Part shown: piece after piece, positions 15,802 through 25,145 of the stretch
How the letters are laid out: each line of letters starts with the position of its first letter
Position numbering within the stretch: position 1 is the first letter of the stretch
Assembly (NCBI RefSeq): GCF_029871235.1
Contig: NZ_SSOM01000070.1
Span: 124,001-188,000, forward strand
Direction of reading: 5' to 3'
Length of the DNA stretch: 64,000 bases
Source: Pseudomonas sp. BN411
Lineage (GTDB): Bacteria; Pseudomonadota; Gammaproteobacteria; Pseudomonadales; Pseudomonadaceae
Made by a program: the position numbers and the translations under genes
Notes under the pieces: generated by a model
What the model was told of the DNA's origin: nothing
The model's database searches: none
What the model saw: the letters and a program-made list of their open reading frames with translations, nothing else

Positions 15802-16689
15802 CTACGGGGCAGGCGACGGGGAATTGACGGCACCCGTTTCAGGGGCCTGTGCTGGCGCTGCTGGTGCAGGTTGCGTGCCAGCCCGCTTCAACGCGGCATC
15901 CGGTTTCGCATTGGCACTGCCGACACCGCTCACGGCGCGGCGCACATCGAGGTTGCGGGAAATCACCAGCACCACACGGCGGTTGCGCGAACGTCCTTCG
16001 GCGGTGGCATTGTCCGCCACCGGCTGGAATTCACCGTAGCCCACTGCCGCCAGGCGTCCTGGTGCCACACCATCCATCGCTAGCATCCGCACGATGCTGG
16101 CGGCCCGGGCCGTGGACAGCTCCCAGTTGGATGGGAACTGCGAAGTGGCGATCGGCATGTTGTCGGTGAAGCCTTCCACATGCACCGGGTTGTCGTAGGG
16201 CGACAGAATCCTGGCGACCTTCTCGATCAGGCTGAACGCGGTGTCATTGGGGATGGCATCGCCGCTGGGGAACAGCAGGCTGGAGTTCATTTCGATCTCC
16301 ACCCAGAGCTCATTGCCGCGCACGTTCACCTGGTCGGAATTGATCAGCTCGCCAAAGGCGTCACGCATGCTCTGGGCGATCTCCTGCAACGGATCGGCGC
16401 CCGGATCGTCGATCGACGTCTGGGTGCGCTCGCTCTCCTCCACCATGGAACGGTCCGGCTCGGTGGTGCGCGGTTTCTCCTCGCCCACGGGGATCGGCTT
16501 GATCGAACGGTCCGGCTGGTTGAACACGCCCACCAGGGTTTCGGAAAGGATCTTGTACTTGCCTTCGTTGATCGAGGAGATGGAGTACATCACCACGAAG
16601 AAGGCGAACAGCAGGGTGATGAAGTCCGCGTAGGACACCAGCCAGCGTTCGTGATTCTCGTGTTCTTCCTGATGCCGCCTGCGCGCCAT
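15802..16689 (-). CDS. motD: Second flagellar stator subunit MotD
   Basis: A 295-residue MotB homologue. One membrane helix near the N-terminus carries the proton-binding aspartate (SYADFITLLFAFFVVMYS). The periplasmic part has an OmpA-like peptidoglycan-binding domain (NPVHVEGFTDNMPIATSQFP, SRNRRVVLVI), then a Pro/Ala-rich tail. With MotC it forms the alternative stator of pseudomonads, important for swarming and for swimming under load. It lies 10 bases after motC. Confidence 0.95.
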   Translation of the reverse strand: MARRRHQEEHENHERWLVSYADFITLLFAFFVVMYSISSINEGKYKILSETLVGVFNQPDRSIKPIPVGEEKPRTTEPDRSMVEESERTQTSIDDPGADPLQEIAQSMRDAFGELINSDQVNVRGNELWVEIEMNSSLLFPSGDAIPNDTAFSLIEKVARILSPYDNPVHVEGFTDNMPIATSQFPSNWELSTARAASIVRMLAMDGVAPGRLAAVGYGEFQPVADNATAEGRSRNRRVVLVISRNLDVRRAVSGVGSANAKPDAALKRAGTQPAPAAPAQAPETGAVNSPSPAP

Positions 16690-16699
16690 GCTCCGTTCC

Positions 16700-17440
16700 T
16701 CAATCCATGAAGCCTTGCAGCTTGAGTTCGATGGAGCGCGGGTTCTCGCCTTCGGCGATGGACAGGATGCCCTCCAGCAGCATCTCGCGATAACGCGACT
16801 GGCGTATGGCGATGGATTTGAGCTTGTTACCGATGGGCAGCAGCAGCAGGTTGGCGAAGCCGACGCCGTAGATGGTGGCGACGAAGGCCACGGCGATGCC
16901 GCCGCCGAGCTGACTGGGATCGGCCAGATTGCCCATGACGTGGATCAGCCCCATGACGGCGCCGATGATGCCGATGGTAGGCGCGTAGCCGCCCATGCTC
17001 TCGAATACCTTGGCGGCCTGCAGGTCGCGGCCTTCCTGGGTGAAGAGGTCGACTTCGAGGATGCTGCGGATGGACTCCGGCTCGGCGCCATCCACCAGCA
17101 GTTGCAGGCCTTTGCGAGCGAAGGGATCGGGCTCGCCGTCAGCCACGGGCTCCAGGCCCAGCAGGCCTTCCTTGCGCGCGGTCATGCTCCAGTTCACCAC
17201 GCGGGTGATGCCACCGGCGAGGTCCACCTGGGGCGGGAAGAGAATCCAGCGAATGATGGCCAGGGCGCGCTTGAAGATGCTCATGGGCGTCTGCAGGAAT
17301 GCCGCGCCCAGGGTGCCGCCCAGAACGATGAGCGCCGCGGGTCCATTGAGCAGGGCCGCGGCGTGGCCGCCTTCGAGGTAATTGCCGCCGATGATGGCGA
17401 CGAAGGCCAGGATTACCCCGATGAGGCTCAGTACATCCAT
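16700..17440 (-). CDS. motC: Second flagellar stator subunit MotC
   Basis: A 246-residue MotA/TolQ/ExbB-family protein with four membrane helices: MDVLSLIGVILAFVAIIGGN near the start and a helix pair with TIGIIGAVMGLIHVM later. It forms the ion channel with MotD. The ATG at 17440 gives the family N-terminus; upstream codons of the frame overlap the intergenic space after cheB. It sits between cheB and motD, as in other pseudomonads. Confidence 0.95.
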   Translation of the reverse strand: MDVLSLIGVILAFVAIIGGNYLEGGHAAALLNGPAALIVLGGTLGAAFLQTPMSIFKRALAIIRWILFPPQVDLAGGITRVVNWSMTARKEGLLGLEPVADGEPDPFARKGLQLLVDGAEPESIRSILEVDLFTQEGRDLQAAKVFESMGGYAPTIGIIGAVMGLIHVMGNLADPSQLGGGIAVAFVATIYGVGFANLLLLPIGNKLKSIAIRQSRYREMLLEGILSIAEGENPRSIELKLQGFMD

Positions 17441-17456
17441 TACCTGGGTTTCTCCA

Positions 17457-18569
17457 TCACATGCACGCCTCGACCAGGTGGCGACCGATATCGTCCAGGC
17501 CATACACGGCGTCGGCCAGGTTGGCCTTCACCACCGCCATGGGCATGCCGTAGATCACGCAGCTGGCTTCGTCCTGGGCCCAGACCTGGCTGCCGCCCTG
17601 CTTCAGCAGGCGCGCGCCTTCACGTCCATCGGCGCCCATGCCGGTCAGCACCACGGCCAGGACCTTGTCATTGTAGGACTTGGCCGCCGAGCCGAAGGTG
17701 ATGTCCACGCAGGGCTTGTAGTTGAGGCGCTCGTCACCGGGCAGGATGCGGACCACACCACGGGCGTCGACCATCATCTGCTTGCCACCGGGCGCCAACA
17801 GGGCCAGGCCCGGGCGCAGCACGTCGCCATCCTCGGCTTCCTTGACGGAAATCCGGCAGAGCTTGTCCAGGCGCTCGGCGAAGGCCTTGGTGAAGGCCGC
17901 CGGCATGTGCTGGATCAGCACCAGGGGCGCCGGGAAATTGGCCGGCAGTTGGGTAAGCACGCGTTGCAGGGCAACCGGCCCGCCGGTAGAGGTGCCGATG
18001 GCGACCAGCCGGTAGGCCTTACGCTTTGGGGCGGCGGAGCTGGCCGGGGCAGCTGGCGCGGCGTGGCTCGGCTGTGCCGGGACATGGGCCGGACGCGCCG
18101 GGGCGCTGCTGGCCGGAGCCGGACTCGGATGGGCCGAGTGCGCCGGCGCGCTGAAACTGCTGTAGCGGCGGTTGCTGCGGGCGATGCTGTGCACCTTCTC
18201 GCAGAGCAGCTGCTTGACCTTCTCGGGGGTGCGCGAGATGTCCTCGAAGTTCTTCGGCAGGAAGTCCACCGCACCGGCATCCAGGGCGTCGAGGGTGACG
18301 CGGGCGCCTTCGTGGGTCAGCGAGGAGAACATCAGGACCGGCGTCGGGCAGCGCTGCATGATGTGCCGCACTGCGGTGATGCCGTCCATCATCGGCATCT
18401 CGTAGTCCATGGTGATGACGTCGGGCTTGAGCGCCAGCGCCTGGTCAATGGCTTCGCGCCCGTTGGTAGCGGTACCCACCACCTGGATATTGGGGTCGGA
18501 AGAAAGGATTTCCGAAACACGGCGGCGGAAGAACCCGGAGTCATCCACCACCAGAACCTTGACTGCCAT
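17457..18569 (-). CDS. cheB: Chemotaxis methylesterase/deamidase CheB
   Basis: A 370-residue response regulator-methylesterase. The receiver domain has the phospho-acceptor Asp55 ([10 protein letters not shown]). A proline/alanine-rich linker (about 140-175) leads to the CheB catalytic domain with Ser in GTSTGGP, His in [12 protein letters not shown] and Asp in [10 protein letters not shown]. It demethylates receptors for adaptation. The ATG at 18569 has AGGAG upstream. A hairpin separates it from cheA. Confidence 0.97.
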   Translation of the reverse strand: MAVKVLVVDDSGFFRRRVSEILSSDPNIQVVGTATNGREAIDQALALKPDVITMDYEMPMMDGITAVRHIMQRCPTPVLMFSSLTHEGARVTLDALDAGAVDFLPKNFEDISRTPEKVKQLLCEKVHSIARSNRRYSSFSAPAHSAHPSPAPASSAPARPAHVPAQPSHAAPAAPASSAAPKRKAYRLVAIGTSTGGPVALQRVLTQLPANFPAPLVLIQHMPAAFTKAFAERLDKLCRISVKEAEDGDVLRPGLALLAPGGKQMMVDARGVVRILPGDERLNYKPCVDITFGSAAKSYNDKVLAVVLTGMGADGREGARLLKQGGSQVWAQDEASCVIYGMPMAVVKANLADAVYGLDDIGRHLVEACM

Positions 18570-18587
18570 AAGAAAAAAGCTCCTAGC

Positions 18588-18609
18588 GGGCGGCCAGTCC
18601 TGGCCGCCC
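18588..18609 (-). promoter_or_regulatory. Intercistronic hairpin between cheA and cheB
   Basis: A perfect 9-base stem (GGGCGGCCA / TGGCCGCCC) with a 4-base loop lies between the cheA stop and the cheB ribosome site. On the transcribed strand it is followed by the AGGAG site and a run of six T. It could act as attenuator, RNA processing or stability element tuning CheB relative to CheA. Confidence 0.5.
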
Positions 18610-18613
18610 CAGA

Positions 18614-20851
18614 TCAACCACGGCGTGCGTAATGCTTGAGCATGCTCGGCACGTCGAGGATCAGCGCGATTCGGCCATCGCCGGTGATGGTGGCGCCGGA
18701 CATGCCCGGCGTGCCCTGGAGCATCTTGCCCAGCGGCTTGATCACCACCTCCTCCTGGCCCACCAGTTGATCGACCACGAAGCCGATGCGCTGGGTGCCC
18801 ACGGAGAGGATCACCACATGGCCCTCGCCCTGCTCTTCCACCGCTGCGTCACGTACCAGCCAGCGCTTGAGGTAGAACAGCGGCAGTGCCTTGTCGCGGA
18901 CGATCACCACTTCCTGGCCGTCCACCACGTTGGTGCGGGACAGGTCGAGGTGGAAGATCTCGTTGACGTTGACCAGCGGGAAGGCGAAGGCCTGGTTGCC
19001 CAGCATCACCATCAGGGTCGGCATGATCGCCAGGGTCAGCGGGACCTTGATGACGATCTTCGAACCCGAGCCCTTCTGCGAGTACACGTTCACCGTGCCG
19101 TTGAGCTGGGAGATCTTGGTCTTCACCACGTCCATGCCGACGCCACGGCCGGACACGTCGGAAATCTCGGTCTTGGTCGAGAATCCCGGGGCGAAGATCA
19201 GGTTGTAGCACTCCAGCTCGGTCAGGCGCTCGGCGGCGTCCTTGTCCAGCAGGCCCTTCTCCACCGCCTTGGCACGCAGCACGGCTGCATCCATGCCCTT
19301 GCCGTCGTCGGTGATCATCAGGAGGATGTGGTCGCCTTCCTGCTCGGCGGACAGCACCACGCGGCCAGTACGCGGCTTGCCGGCGGCCTCGCGTTCATCC
19401 GGGGATTCGATGCCGTGGTCGACGGCGTTACGCACCAGGTGCACCAGCGGATCGGCCAGGGCCTCGACCAGGTTCTTGTCGAGGTCCGTGTCCTCGCCCA
19501 CCAGTTCGAGGTTGATTTCCTTCTTCAGGTTGCGCGCCAGGTCGCGGACCAGGCGCGGGAAACGACCGAAGACTTTCTTGATCGGCTGCATCCGCGTCTT
19601 CATCACCGCGGTCTGCAGGTCGGCGGTGACCACGTCCAGGTTGGACACGGCCTTGGCCATGGATTCATCGCCGCTGTTGGCACCCAGGCGCACCAGGCGG
19701 TTACGCACCAGCACCAGCTCGCCGACCATGTTCATGATCTCGTCCAGGCGCGCGGTATCCACCCGTACGGTGGTTTCCGCCTCGCTGGCCACGGCCGGAC
19801 CGGCCGCGCCGTTACCGGCAGCGGGCGCTGCAGCCTGGCGCGGCGCGGGGGCGGGTTCCGCCTTGGGCGCCGGCTTGGGTGCAGGTGCGGGTGCCGGACG
19901 GCTCACAGCAGGCGCAGGGACAGGCTCCTCGCTGGCACCGTTGAACTTGCCCTTGCCATGCAGCTGGTCGAGCAGTGCTTCAAATTCGTCGTCGGTGATG
20001 TTTTCGCCACCGGCAGCGGGAACGGCCGGGGCGGCGGGAGCTGCGGGCGCAGTTGGAGCACTGGCGGTCGCTTCCACGGCACCGTTGAACTTGCCCTTGC
20101 CGTGCAACTGGTCGAGCAGGTCTTCGAACTCGTCATCGGAGATATCGTCACCCGCACCGGCAGTGGCCAGCGCCGGCGCCGAGGCGGACGCGTGGGCGGC
20201 GACAACGGCTTCCGGCTCAGCGGCACCGACGAACTTGCCTTTGCCGTGCAGCTGGTCGAGCAGCGCTTCGAATTCGTCGTCGGTGATTTCATCGGTGGCA
20301 GCGGCGACCGGTTCGGCGGCCTTGCCAGCACTGTCACCCAGCGCATCGAGCAACTGCTCGAACTCGCTGTCGGTGATATCGGCGGTAGCTTCGACGGGAG
20401 CCGGTGCTTCGACGGGCGCAGCGGTCACCGGAGCGGCAGCTACGGGGGCAGGCTCGGCGCCGGCCGGCTCGGCCAGGCGCGACAGGGCTGCCAGCAGCTC
20501 CGGAGTGGCGGGCGTCGGTTCACTGCGCTCGCGCACTTCGCTGAACATCTCATTGACCGTGTCCAGGGCCTGCAGCACCACGTCCATCAGCTCGGCATCC
20601 ACGCGGCGTTCGCCCTTGCGCAGGATGTCGAAGACGTTCTCGGCGATGTGACAGCACTCCACCAGGGCATTGAGCTGGAGGAAGCCGGCACCACCTTTCA
20701 CGGTGTGGAAACCACGGAAAATCGCGTTGAGCAGGTCCATGTCGTCCGGGCGGCTTTCCAGCTCGACCAGCTGCTCGGACAGTTGCTCCAAAATCTCGCC
20801 GGCCTCTACCAGGAAGTCCTGGAGGATTTCTTCATCGGCGTCGAAGCTCAT
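18614..20851 (-). CDS. cheA: Chemotaxis sensor kinase CheA
   Basis: A 745-residue CheA. The N-terminal Hpt domain has His49 ([13 protein letters not shown]). A long Ala/Pro/Glu linker (110-355) carries repeats with period 48 residues. The dimerisation domain begins near 360, then come the HATPase ([29 protein letters not shown]) and a C-terminal CheW-like domain. It phosphorylates CheY and CheB. No classical P2 domain is obvious; the repeats occupy that place and may bind CheY, ParP or ParC. Confidence 0.97.
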   Translation of the reverse strand: MSFDADEEILQDFLVEAGEILEQLSEQLVELESRPDDMDLLNAIFRGFHTVKGGAGFLQLNALVECCHIAENVFDILRKGERRVDAELMDVVLQALDTVNEMFSEVRERSEPTPATPELLAALSRLAEPAGAEPAPVAAAPVTAAPVEAPAPVEATADITDSEFEQLLDALGDSAGKAAEPVAAATDEITDDEFEALLDQLHGKGKFVGAAEPEAVVAAHASASAPALATAGAGDDISDDEFEDLLDQLHGKGKFNGAVEATASAPTAPAAPAAPAVPAAGGENITDDEFEALLDQLHGKGKFNGASEEPVPAPAVSRPAPAPAPKPAPKAEPAPAPRQAAAPAAGNGAAGPAVASEAETTVRVDTARLDEIMNMVGELVLVRNRLVRLGANSGDESMAKAVSNLDVVTADLQTAVMKTRMQPIKKVFGRFPRLVRDLARNLKKEINLELVGEDTDLDKNLVEALADPLVHLVRNAVDHGIESPDEREAAGKPRTGRVVLSAEQEGDHILLMITDDGKGMDAAVLRAKAVEKGLLDKDAAERLTELECYNLIFAPGFSTKTEISDVSGRGVGMDVVKTKISQLNGTVNVYSQKGSGSKIVIKVPLTLAIMPTLMVMLGNQAFAFPLVNVNEIFHLDLSRTNVVDGQEVVIVRDKALPLFYLKRWLVRDAAVEEQGEGHVVILSVGTQRIGFVVDQLVGQEEVVIKPLGKMLQGTPGMSGATITGDGRIALILDVPSMLKHYARRG
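19934..20377 (-). repeat. Intragenic 144-base-period repeat in cheA linker
   Basis: Three copies of an acidic-then-basic peptide (D-D-E-F-E[12 protein letters not shown]) start at CheA residues 189, 237 and 285, exactly 48 residues apart. A shorter version ([11 protein letters not shown]) lies at 161-171. Ala/Pro-rich spacers separate them. Confidence 0.85.
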
Positions 20852-20862
20852 ATGAGCGCTCC

Positions 20863-21651
20863 CTAAAAGCCAAGGCTGGATAGCAGATCGTCGACGTCGT
20901 CCTGTCCGGACACCACGTCTTCACGTATATCGGCATGGATCTGCGGACCTTCACCCCTGGAAGGACTTTTTTGTTGTTCCAGCTCGGCGCGCAGTGCGGC
21001 ATGGTCGTGCTCGATGCCGGCGTAGCGATCGACCTGGCTGGCCATCATCACCAGCTTGACCAGGTTGCTTTCCACCTCGGTGACCAGTTGGGTCACGCGC
21101 TTGATGACCTGACCGGTGAGGTCCTGGTAGTCCTGGGCCAGCAGGATGTCATTCAGCTTGCTCGACAGGGCGTCGGTATCGCGCTGGCTGCGGGCGAGGA
21201 ACTGCTCGATGCGGCGAGCCAGGTCGCGGAACCCGTCCGCGCCGATTTCCCGGCGCATGAAGCGGCCCCACTCCTCGCCCAGCTGCTGGGCTTCGTCGCT
21301 CAGGCCGTTGAGCAGCGGCGCGCTTTCCTCAACCAAGTCCATGGTGCGGTTGGCGGCCTTCTCGGTCATGTGCACCACGTAGGAAAGGCGGTCGGTCGCG
21401 TCGGCGATCTGCGACATTTCCTGGGCGTGGGGCAGATGCGGGTCGATCTGGAAGTTGACGATGGCGTTGTGCAGCTCACGGGTGAGCTTGCCGACTTCCT
21501 GGTAGAGGCCGCGATCACGGACGTGATTGAGTTCGTGGATGAGTTGCACGGCGTCTGTGAAGTTGCCTTTCTCGAGGCTTTCCACCAGTTCCCGCGCACG
21601 GTCTTTCAGGGTCGACTCGAAGTCTCCCAGCAGGTGTTCATTCTGGTCCAT
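20863..21651 (-). CDS. cheZ: CheY-P phosphatase CheZ
   Basis: A 262-residue, mostly helical protein. The catalytic glutamine is Gln181 in DYQDLTGQVIKR, the C-terminus DDVDDLLSSLGF is the CheY-binding peptide, and a long hairpin of helices lies between. It dephosphorylates CheY-P to set the switching bias. It lies between cheY and cheA. Confidence 0.96.
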   Translation of the reverse strand: MDQNEHLLGDFESTLKDRARELVESLEKGNFTDAVQLIHELNHVRDRGLYQEVGKLTRELHNAIVNFQIDPHLPHAQEMSQIADATDRLSYVVHMTEKAANRTMDLVEESAPLLNGLSDEAQQLGEEWGRFMRREIGADGFRDLARRIEQFLARSQRDTDALSSKLNDILLAQDYQDLTGQVIKRVTQLVTEVESNLVKLVMMASQVDRYAGIEHDHAALRAELEQQKSPSRGEGPQIHADIREDVVSGQDDVDDLLSSLGF

Positions 21652-21670
21652 GGTGCCCTCGCGGCTGACA

Positions 21671-22057
21671 TCAGCCGTTGACCCGCTCGAAGATCTTCTC
21701 GATTTTTTCTTTCAGCACCTGAGCGGTGAAAGGCTTGACCACATAGCCGTTCACACCGGCCTGGGCCGCTTCGATGATCTGGTCACGCTTGGCTTCGGCG
21801 GTCACCATCAGGACCGGCAGGTGCTTCAGACGCTCGTCGGCACGCACGGCGCGCAGCAGATCGATGCCGGTCATGCCGGGCATGTTCCAGTCGGTCACGA
21901 GGAAATCGAAGTTACCGCTGTGCAGCATCGGCAGGGCCGTGGTGCCGTCGTCGGCTTCAGCGGTATTGGTGAAACCCAAGTCGCGCAAGAGGTTCTTGAT
22001 GATGCGTCTCATCGTCGAGAAATCGTCAACGATGAGGATTTTCATGTTCTTGTCCAA
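21671..22057 (-). CDS. cheY: Chemotaxis response regulator CheY
   Basis: A 128-residue single receiver domain with acidic pocket ([11 protein letters not shown]), phospho-acceptor Asp56 ([12 protein letters not shown]) and YVVKPF. It binds FliM/FliN to switch rotation. I use the TTG at 22057, because GGAGG lies 5 bases upstream and the extra residues MDKN match the N-terminus of enteric CheY. The usually annotated ATG at 22045 has no well-placed ribosome site. Confidence 0.95.
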   Translation of the reverse strand: MDKNMKILIVDDFSTMRRIIKNLLRDLGFTNTAEADDGTTALPMLHSGNFDFLVTDWNMPGMTGIDLLRAVRADERLKHLPVLMVTAEAKRDQIIEAAQAGVNGYVVKPFTAQVLKEKIEKIFERVNG

Positions 22058-22128
22058 GTCGACCTCCGTACAGTCTCAAACGCCCCTCTTGCCGGGTGCG
22101 CCATTCAAATCTGAAAGCGGTATGCCGT

Positions 22129-22875
22129 TCAGCGCGCGCGCCATTCGCCGAGCCGTGCGCGCAAACGTGCCGCGCACTGGCTATGCAACTGGCTGACCCG
22201 CGATTCGCTGACCCCCAGCACTTCACCGATTTCCTTCAAGTTCAGTTCTTCGTCGTAATACAGCGCCAGCACCAGGCGCTCACGCTCCGGCAGGTTCGCG
22301 ATGGCATCGGCCAGCGCAGCCTGGAAGCGTTCGTCTTCCAAATCATGGGAAGGTGAAAATTGGGTGACACCGGCGTCCTCGCGCAGACCGCCGTGCTCGC
22401 CTTCCTGCAACAGGTCGTCGAAGCTGAACAGGCGGCTGCCCAAGGTGTCGCTCAGGATGCCGTAGTAGTCTTCGAGACTCAATCCAAGTTCGGCAGCAAC
22501 TTCCTGATCTTTAGCGTCGCGTCCTGTTCTTGCCTCGATGGTGCGAATGGCGTCGCTCACCATCCGGGTATTGCGGTGCACCGAACGCGGTGCCCAATCG
22601 CCCTTGCGGACCTCGTCGAGCATGGCTCCGCGAATGCGGATACCGGCGTAGGTTTCGAAGCTGGCGCCCTTGGTGCCGTCGTATTTCTTCGAGGCTTCGA
22701 GCAAGCCGATCATCCCGGACTGCATCAGGTCTTCCACCTGTACGCTGGCTGGCAGGCGCGCGAGCAGGTGATAGGCGATGCGCTTGACCAGGGGGGCATA
22801 GCGCTCGATCAACTGATGCTGCGAATCCCTTGCCTGAGCCTTGCCGTACATACGCAGTCCAGTGGCGGGTGTCAT
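22129..22875 (-). CDS. fliA: Flagellar sigma factor FliA (sigma-28)
   Basis: A 248-residue sigma factor. Region 2 is RYAPLVKRIAYHLLARLP through GASFETYAGIRIRGAMLDEVRKGDWAPRSVHR; the C-terminal region 4 contains LNLKEIGEVLGVSESRVSQLHSQ. It transcribes late genes including fliC. The ATG at 22875 overlaps the fleN stop (ATGA), so translation is coupled. Antisigma control by FlgM connects to HsbA in this window. Confidence 0.97.
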   Translation of the reverse strand: MTPATGLRMYGKAQARDSQHQLIERYAPLVKRIAYHLLARLPASVQVEDLMQSGMIGLLEASKKYDGTKGASFETYAGIRIRGAMLDEVRKGDWAPRSVHRNTRMVSDAIRTIEARTGRDAKDQEVAAELGLSLEDYYGILSDTLGSRLFSFDDLLQEGEHGGLREDAGVTQFSPSHDLEDERFQAALADAIANLPERERLVLALYYDEELNLKEIGEVLGVSESRVSQLHSQCAARLRARLGEWRAR

Positions 22876-23705
22876 ACAGGGCTTTCCGTGGAGGGCTGCT
22901 TGACCAGCCGCTCGACGAAGAACTCCAGGTGGCCTCGCGGATTGGCCGGCAGCGGCCAGCTGTCGACCTTCTGCGCGATGGCCTTGAAGGCCAGCGAGCA
23001 CTTCGAGCGCGGGAAGGCTTCATAGACCGCGCGTTGCTTCTGCACGGCCTTGCGCACCGACTCGTCGTACGGAACGGCGCCCACGTACTGCAGCGCGACG
23101 TCGAGGAAACGGTCGGTGACCTTGGTCAATTTGGCGAACAGGTTGCGCCCTTCCTGCGGGCTATGGGCCATGTTGGCCAGCACGCGGAAGCGGCTCATGC
23201 CGTAGTCGCGGTTGAGCAGCTTGATCAGCGCGTAGGCGTCGGTGATGGAGGTCGGTTCGTCGCAGACCACCACAATCACTTCCTGCGCCGCACGGACGAA
23301 GCTGACCACCGAATCGCCGATACCGGCGGCGGTGTCGATCACCAGTACGTCGAGGTTGTCGCTGATTTCGCTGAATGCCTGGATCAGGCCGGCGTGCTGC
23401 ATGGGCGAAAGCTGCACCATGCTCTGGGTGCCGGAGGCGGCCGGGACGATACGGATGCCCCCCGGTCCCTGCAACAGCACGTCGCGCAGGTCGCATTCGC
23501 CATTGATCACATCAGCCAGTGTGCGCTTGGCGGTGAGGCCGAGCAGAACGTCGACGTTGGCCAGACCGAGGTCGGCGTCCAACAACATGACGCGGCGGCC
23601 GAGATCGGCCAGTGCCAGCGAGAGGTTCACCGACACGTTGGTCTTGCCGACGCCACCCTTGCCGCCGGTCACCGCGATCACCTGTACGGGATGCATACTA
23701 CCCAT
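22872..23705 (-). CDS. fleN: Flagellar number regulator FleN (MinD-like ATPase)
   Basis: A 277-residue P-loop ATPase with deviant Walker A at about 14-22 (GGKGGVGKTNVSVN), VMLLDADLGLANVDVLLG and VLVIDTAAGIGDSVV. It binds FleQ and represses flagellar transcription to keep the polar flagellum single. The homologue is also called FlhG. It lies between flhF and fliA, the conserved order. Confidence 0.96.
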   Translation of the reverse strand: MGSMHPVQVIAVTGGKGGVGKTNVSVNLSLALADLGRRVMLLDADLGLANVDVLLGLTAKRTLADVINGECDLRDVLLQGPGGIRIVPAASGTQSMVQLSPMQHAGLIQAFSEISDNLDVLVIDTAAGIGDSVVSFVRAAQEVIVVVCDEPTSITDAYALIKLLNRDYGMSRFRVLANMAHSPQEGRNLFAKLTKVTDRFLDVALQYVGAVPYDESVRKAVQKQRAVYEAFPRSKCSLAFKAIAQKVDSWPLPANPRGHLEFFVERLVKQPSTESPV

Positions 23706-23780
23706 TTCAAATACCTTGCCTTAGGTCGACTGGGCCATTTGGCTGTCCAGCACCGCCACACTGGGCGGCTTACACATTCT

Positions 23781-25130
23781 TCAACCGGCGCGCCGCGCCG
23801 GATTCTGATAAAGCCCGGCGAACAGGTCGGCCATGGCTTCTTCACTCGGGTCTTCCGGAGCCTGAAGGCTGACCGCGCGGCTCACCAGCTGGTGGCTGCG
23901 GGGAACCTGCAGATCATCCGGAATTCGCGGGCCGTCGGCCAGATAGGCTACCGGGAGATGCTGGCCGATAGCCAGCCCCAAAACCTCGCCCAGGCTGGCC
24001 GCTTCGTCCGCCTTGGTAATGATGCAACCGACCAGGCCGCAACGCTTGTAGCTGTGATAGGCCGCCTTGAGCACCTGGCTCTGGCTGGTAGCCGCCATCA
24101 CCAGGTAATTCTTCGCGTTTATCGCCCGGCTGGCCAGCGCTTCGAGCTGCATGGTCAGGGCCGGATCGTTGGTTGGCAGACCAGCGGTATCGATCAGCAC
24201 CACGCGCTTGCGCGTCAAGGGAGCCACGGCCTGGGTCAGGGACTGGCCCGGATCGACCAGGGTCACCGGCACATTGAGAATGCGGCCAAGGGTCTTGATC
24301 TGCTCCTGGGCGCCGATGCGGAAACTGTCCATGCTCACCAGGGCGACGTTCTGCGCGCCGTACTTGAGCACGTAGCGGGCAGCCAGCTTGGCCAGGGTGG
24401 TGGTCTTGCCCATGCCGGCCGGGCCGACCAGGGCGATCACACCGCCCTCTTCCATCGGCTCGATCTGCGGGGTGCGGATGGCGTGTGCGAGGTGCGCCAG
24501 CAACATGCGCCAGGCCTGGCGCGGATCGCTGACCTTGGCCACCTTGTCCAGCAGGGCGCGCGCCAGTTCGGCCGGCAGACCCATGCGCTGCAGGCGGCGC
24601 CAGAGGCTGGCCTGCTGCGGACGGCGGCTCTGCATCTGGCCCCAGGCGATGGAGCCCAGCTGCACTTCGATCAGTTCGCGCAGGCCGCTCAGCTCGAAAC
24701 GCATCGCGTCCAGGGCAGCCTGGTCCACGCCGGCAGATTTCGGCGCGCTGACCGGCTCCACCGGACGCGGCACGGCGCGCGGGCGCTCGATGGCGGCGGC
24801 CAGGGCGGATTCCGGCAGTTCCGGCTCGATGGCGGTCAGCGGCTGGCCGGCGAACAATTGACGGTCCTTGCCGGCATCGGCAATCGCACGGGTCGTCAGT
24901 TCGGCCTGGGCCTGGGCGATGCGCGCCTGGGTCTTGCGCAGTTCGGCTTCGAGGGCCGGGTTCGGCTTGCTCGGGGCCGGCGCGGGCAGCGGGTAGTCCA
25001 GCGCCGCGGTCAGCTCGACACCGCCGGCAACCCGACGATTACCGATGATGGCGGCATCCGCGCCCAGTTCATCACGCACCAACTTCATGGCTTGACGCAT
25101 ATCGGCGGCGAAGAAACGTTTGACCTGCAT
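23781..25130 (-). CDS. flhF: SRP-type GTPase FlhF, polar flagellum placement
   Basis: A 449-residue protein. An N-terminal basic segment (MQVKRFFAADMRQAMKLV) and a variable Pro/Ala-rich B domain lead to an NG domain with GPAGMGKTTTLAKLAA (236-251), VLIDTAGLP and ITKADEAASLG. It marks the pole for flagellum assembly and works against FleN. It begins 15 bases after flhA. Confidence 0.96.
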   Translation of the reverse strand: MQVKRFFAADMRQAMKLVRDELGADAAIIGNRRVAGGVELTAALDYPLPAPAPSKPNPALEAELRKTQARIAQAQAELTTRAIADAGKDRQLFAGQPLTAIEPELPESALAAAIERPRAVPRPVEPVSAPKSAGVDQAALDAMRFELSGLRELIEVQLGSIAWGQMQSRRPQQASLWRRLQRMGLPAELARALLDKVAKVSDPRQAWRMLLAHLAHAIRTPQIEPMEEGGVIALVGPAGMGKTTTLAKLAARYVLKYGAQNVALVSMDSFRIGAQEQIKTLGRILNVPVTLVDPGQSLTQAVAPLTRKRVVLIDTAGLPTNDPALTMQLEALASRAINAKNYLVMAATSQSQVLKAAYHSYKRCGLVGCIITKADEAASLGEVLGLAIGQHLPVAYLADGPRIPDDLQVPRSHQLVSRAVSLQAPEDPSEEAMADLFAGLYQNPARRAG

Positions 25131-25145
25131 GGTCCTTGACCTCGG

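Noticed and set aside
18632-20866. A 744-codon plus-strand open frame opposite cheA
   Set aside because: Same antisense artefact; low complexity His/Gln/Gly composition and full overlap with cheA.
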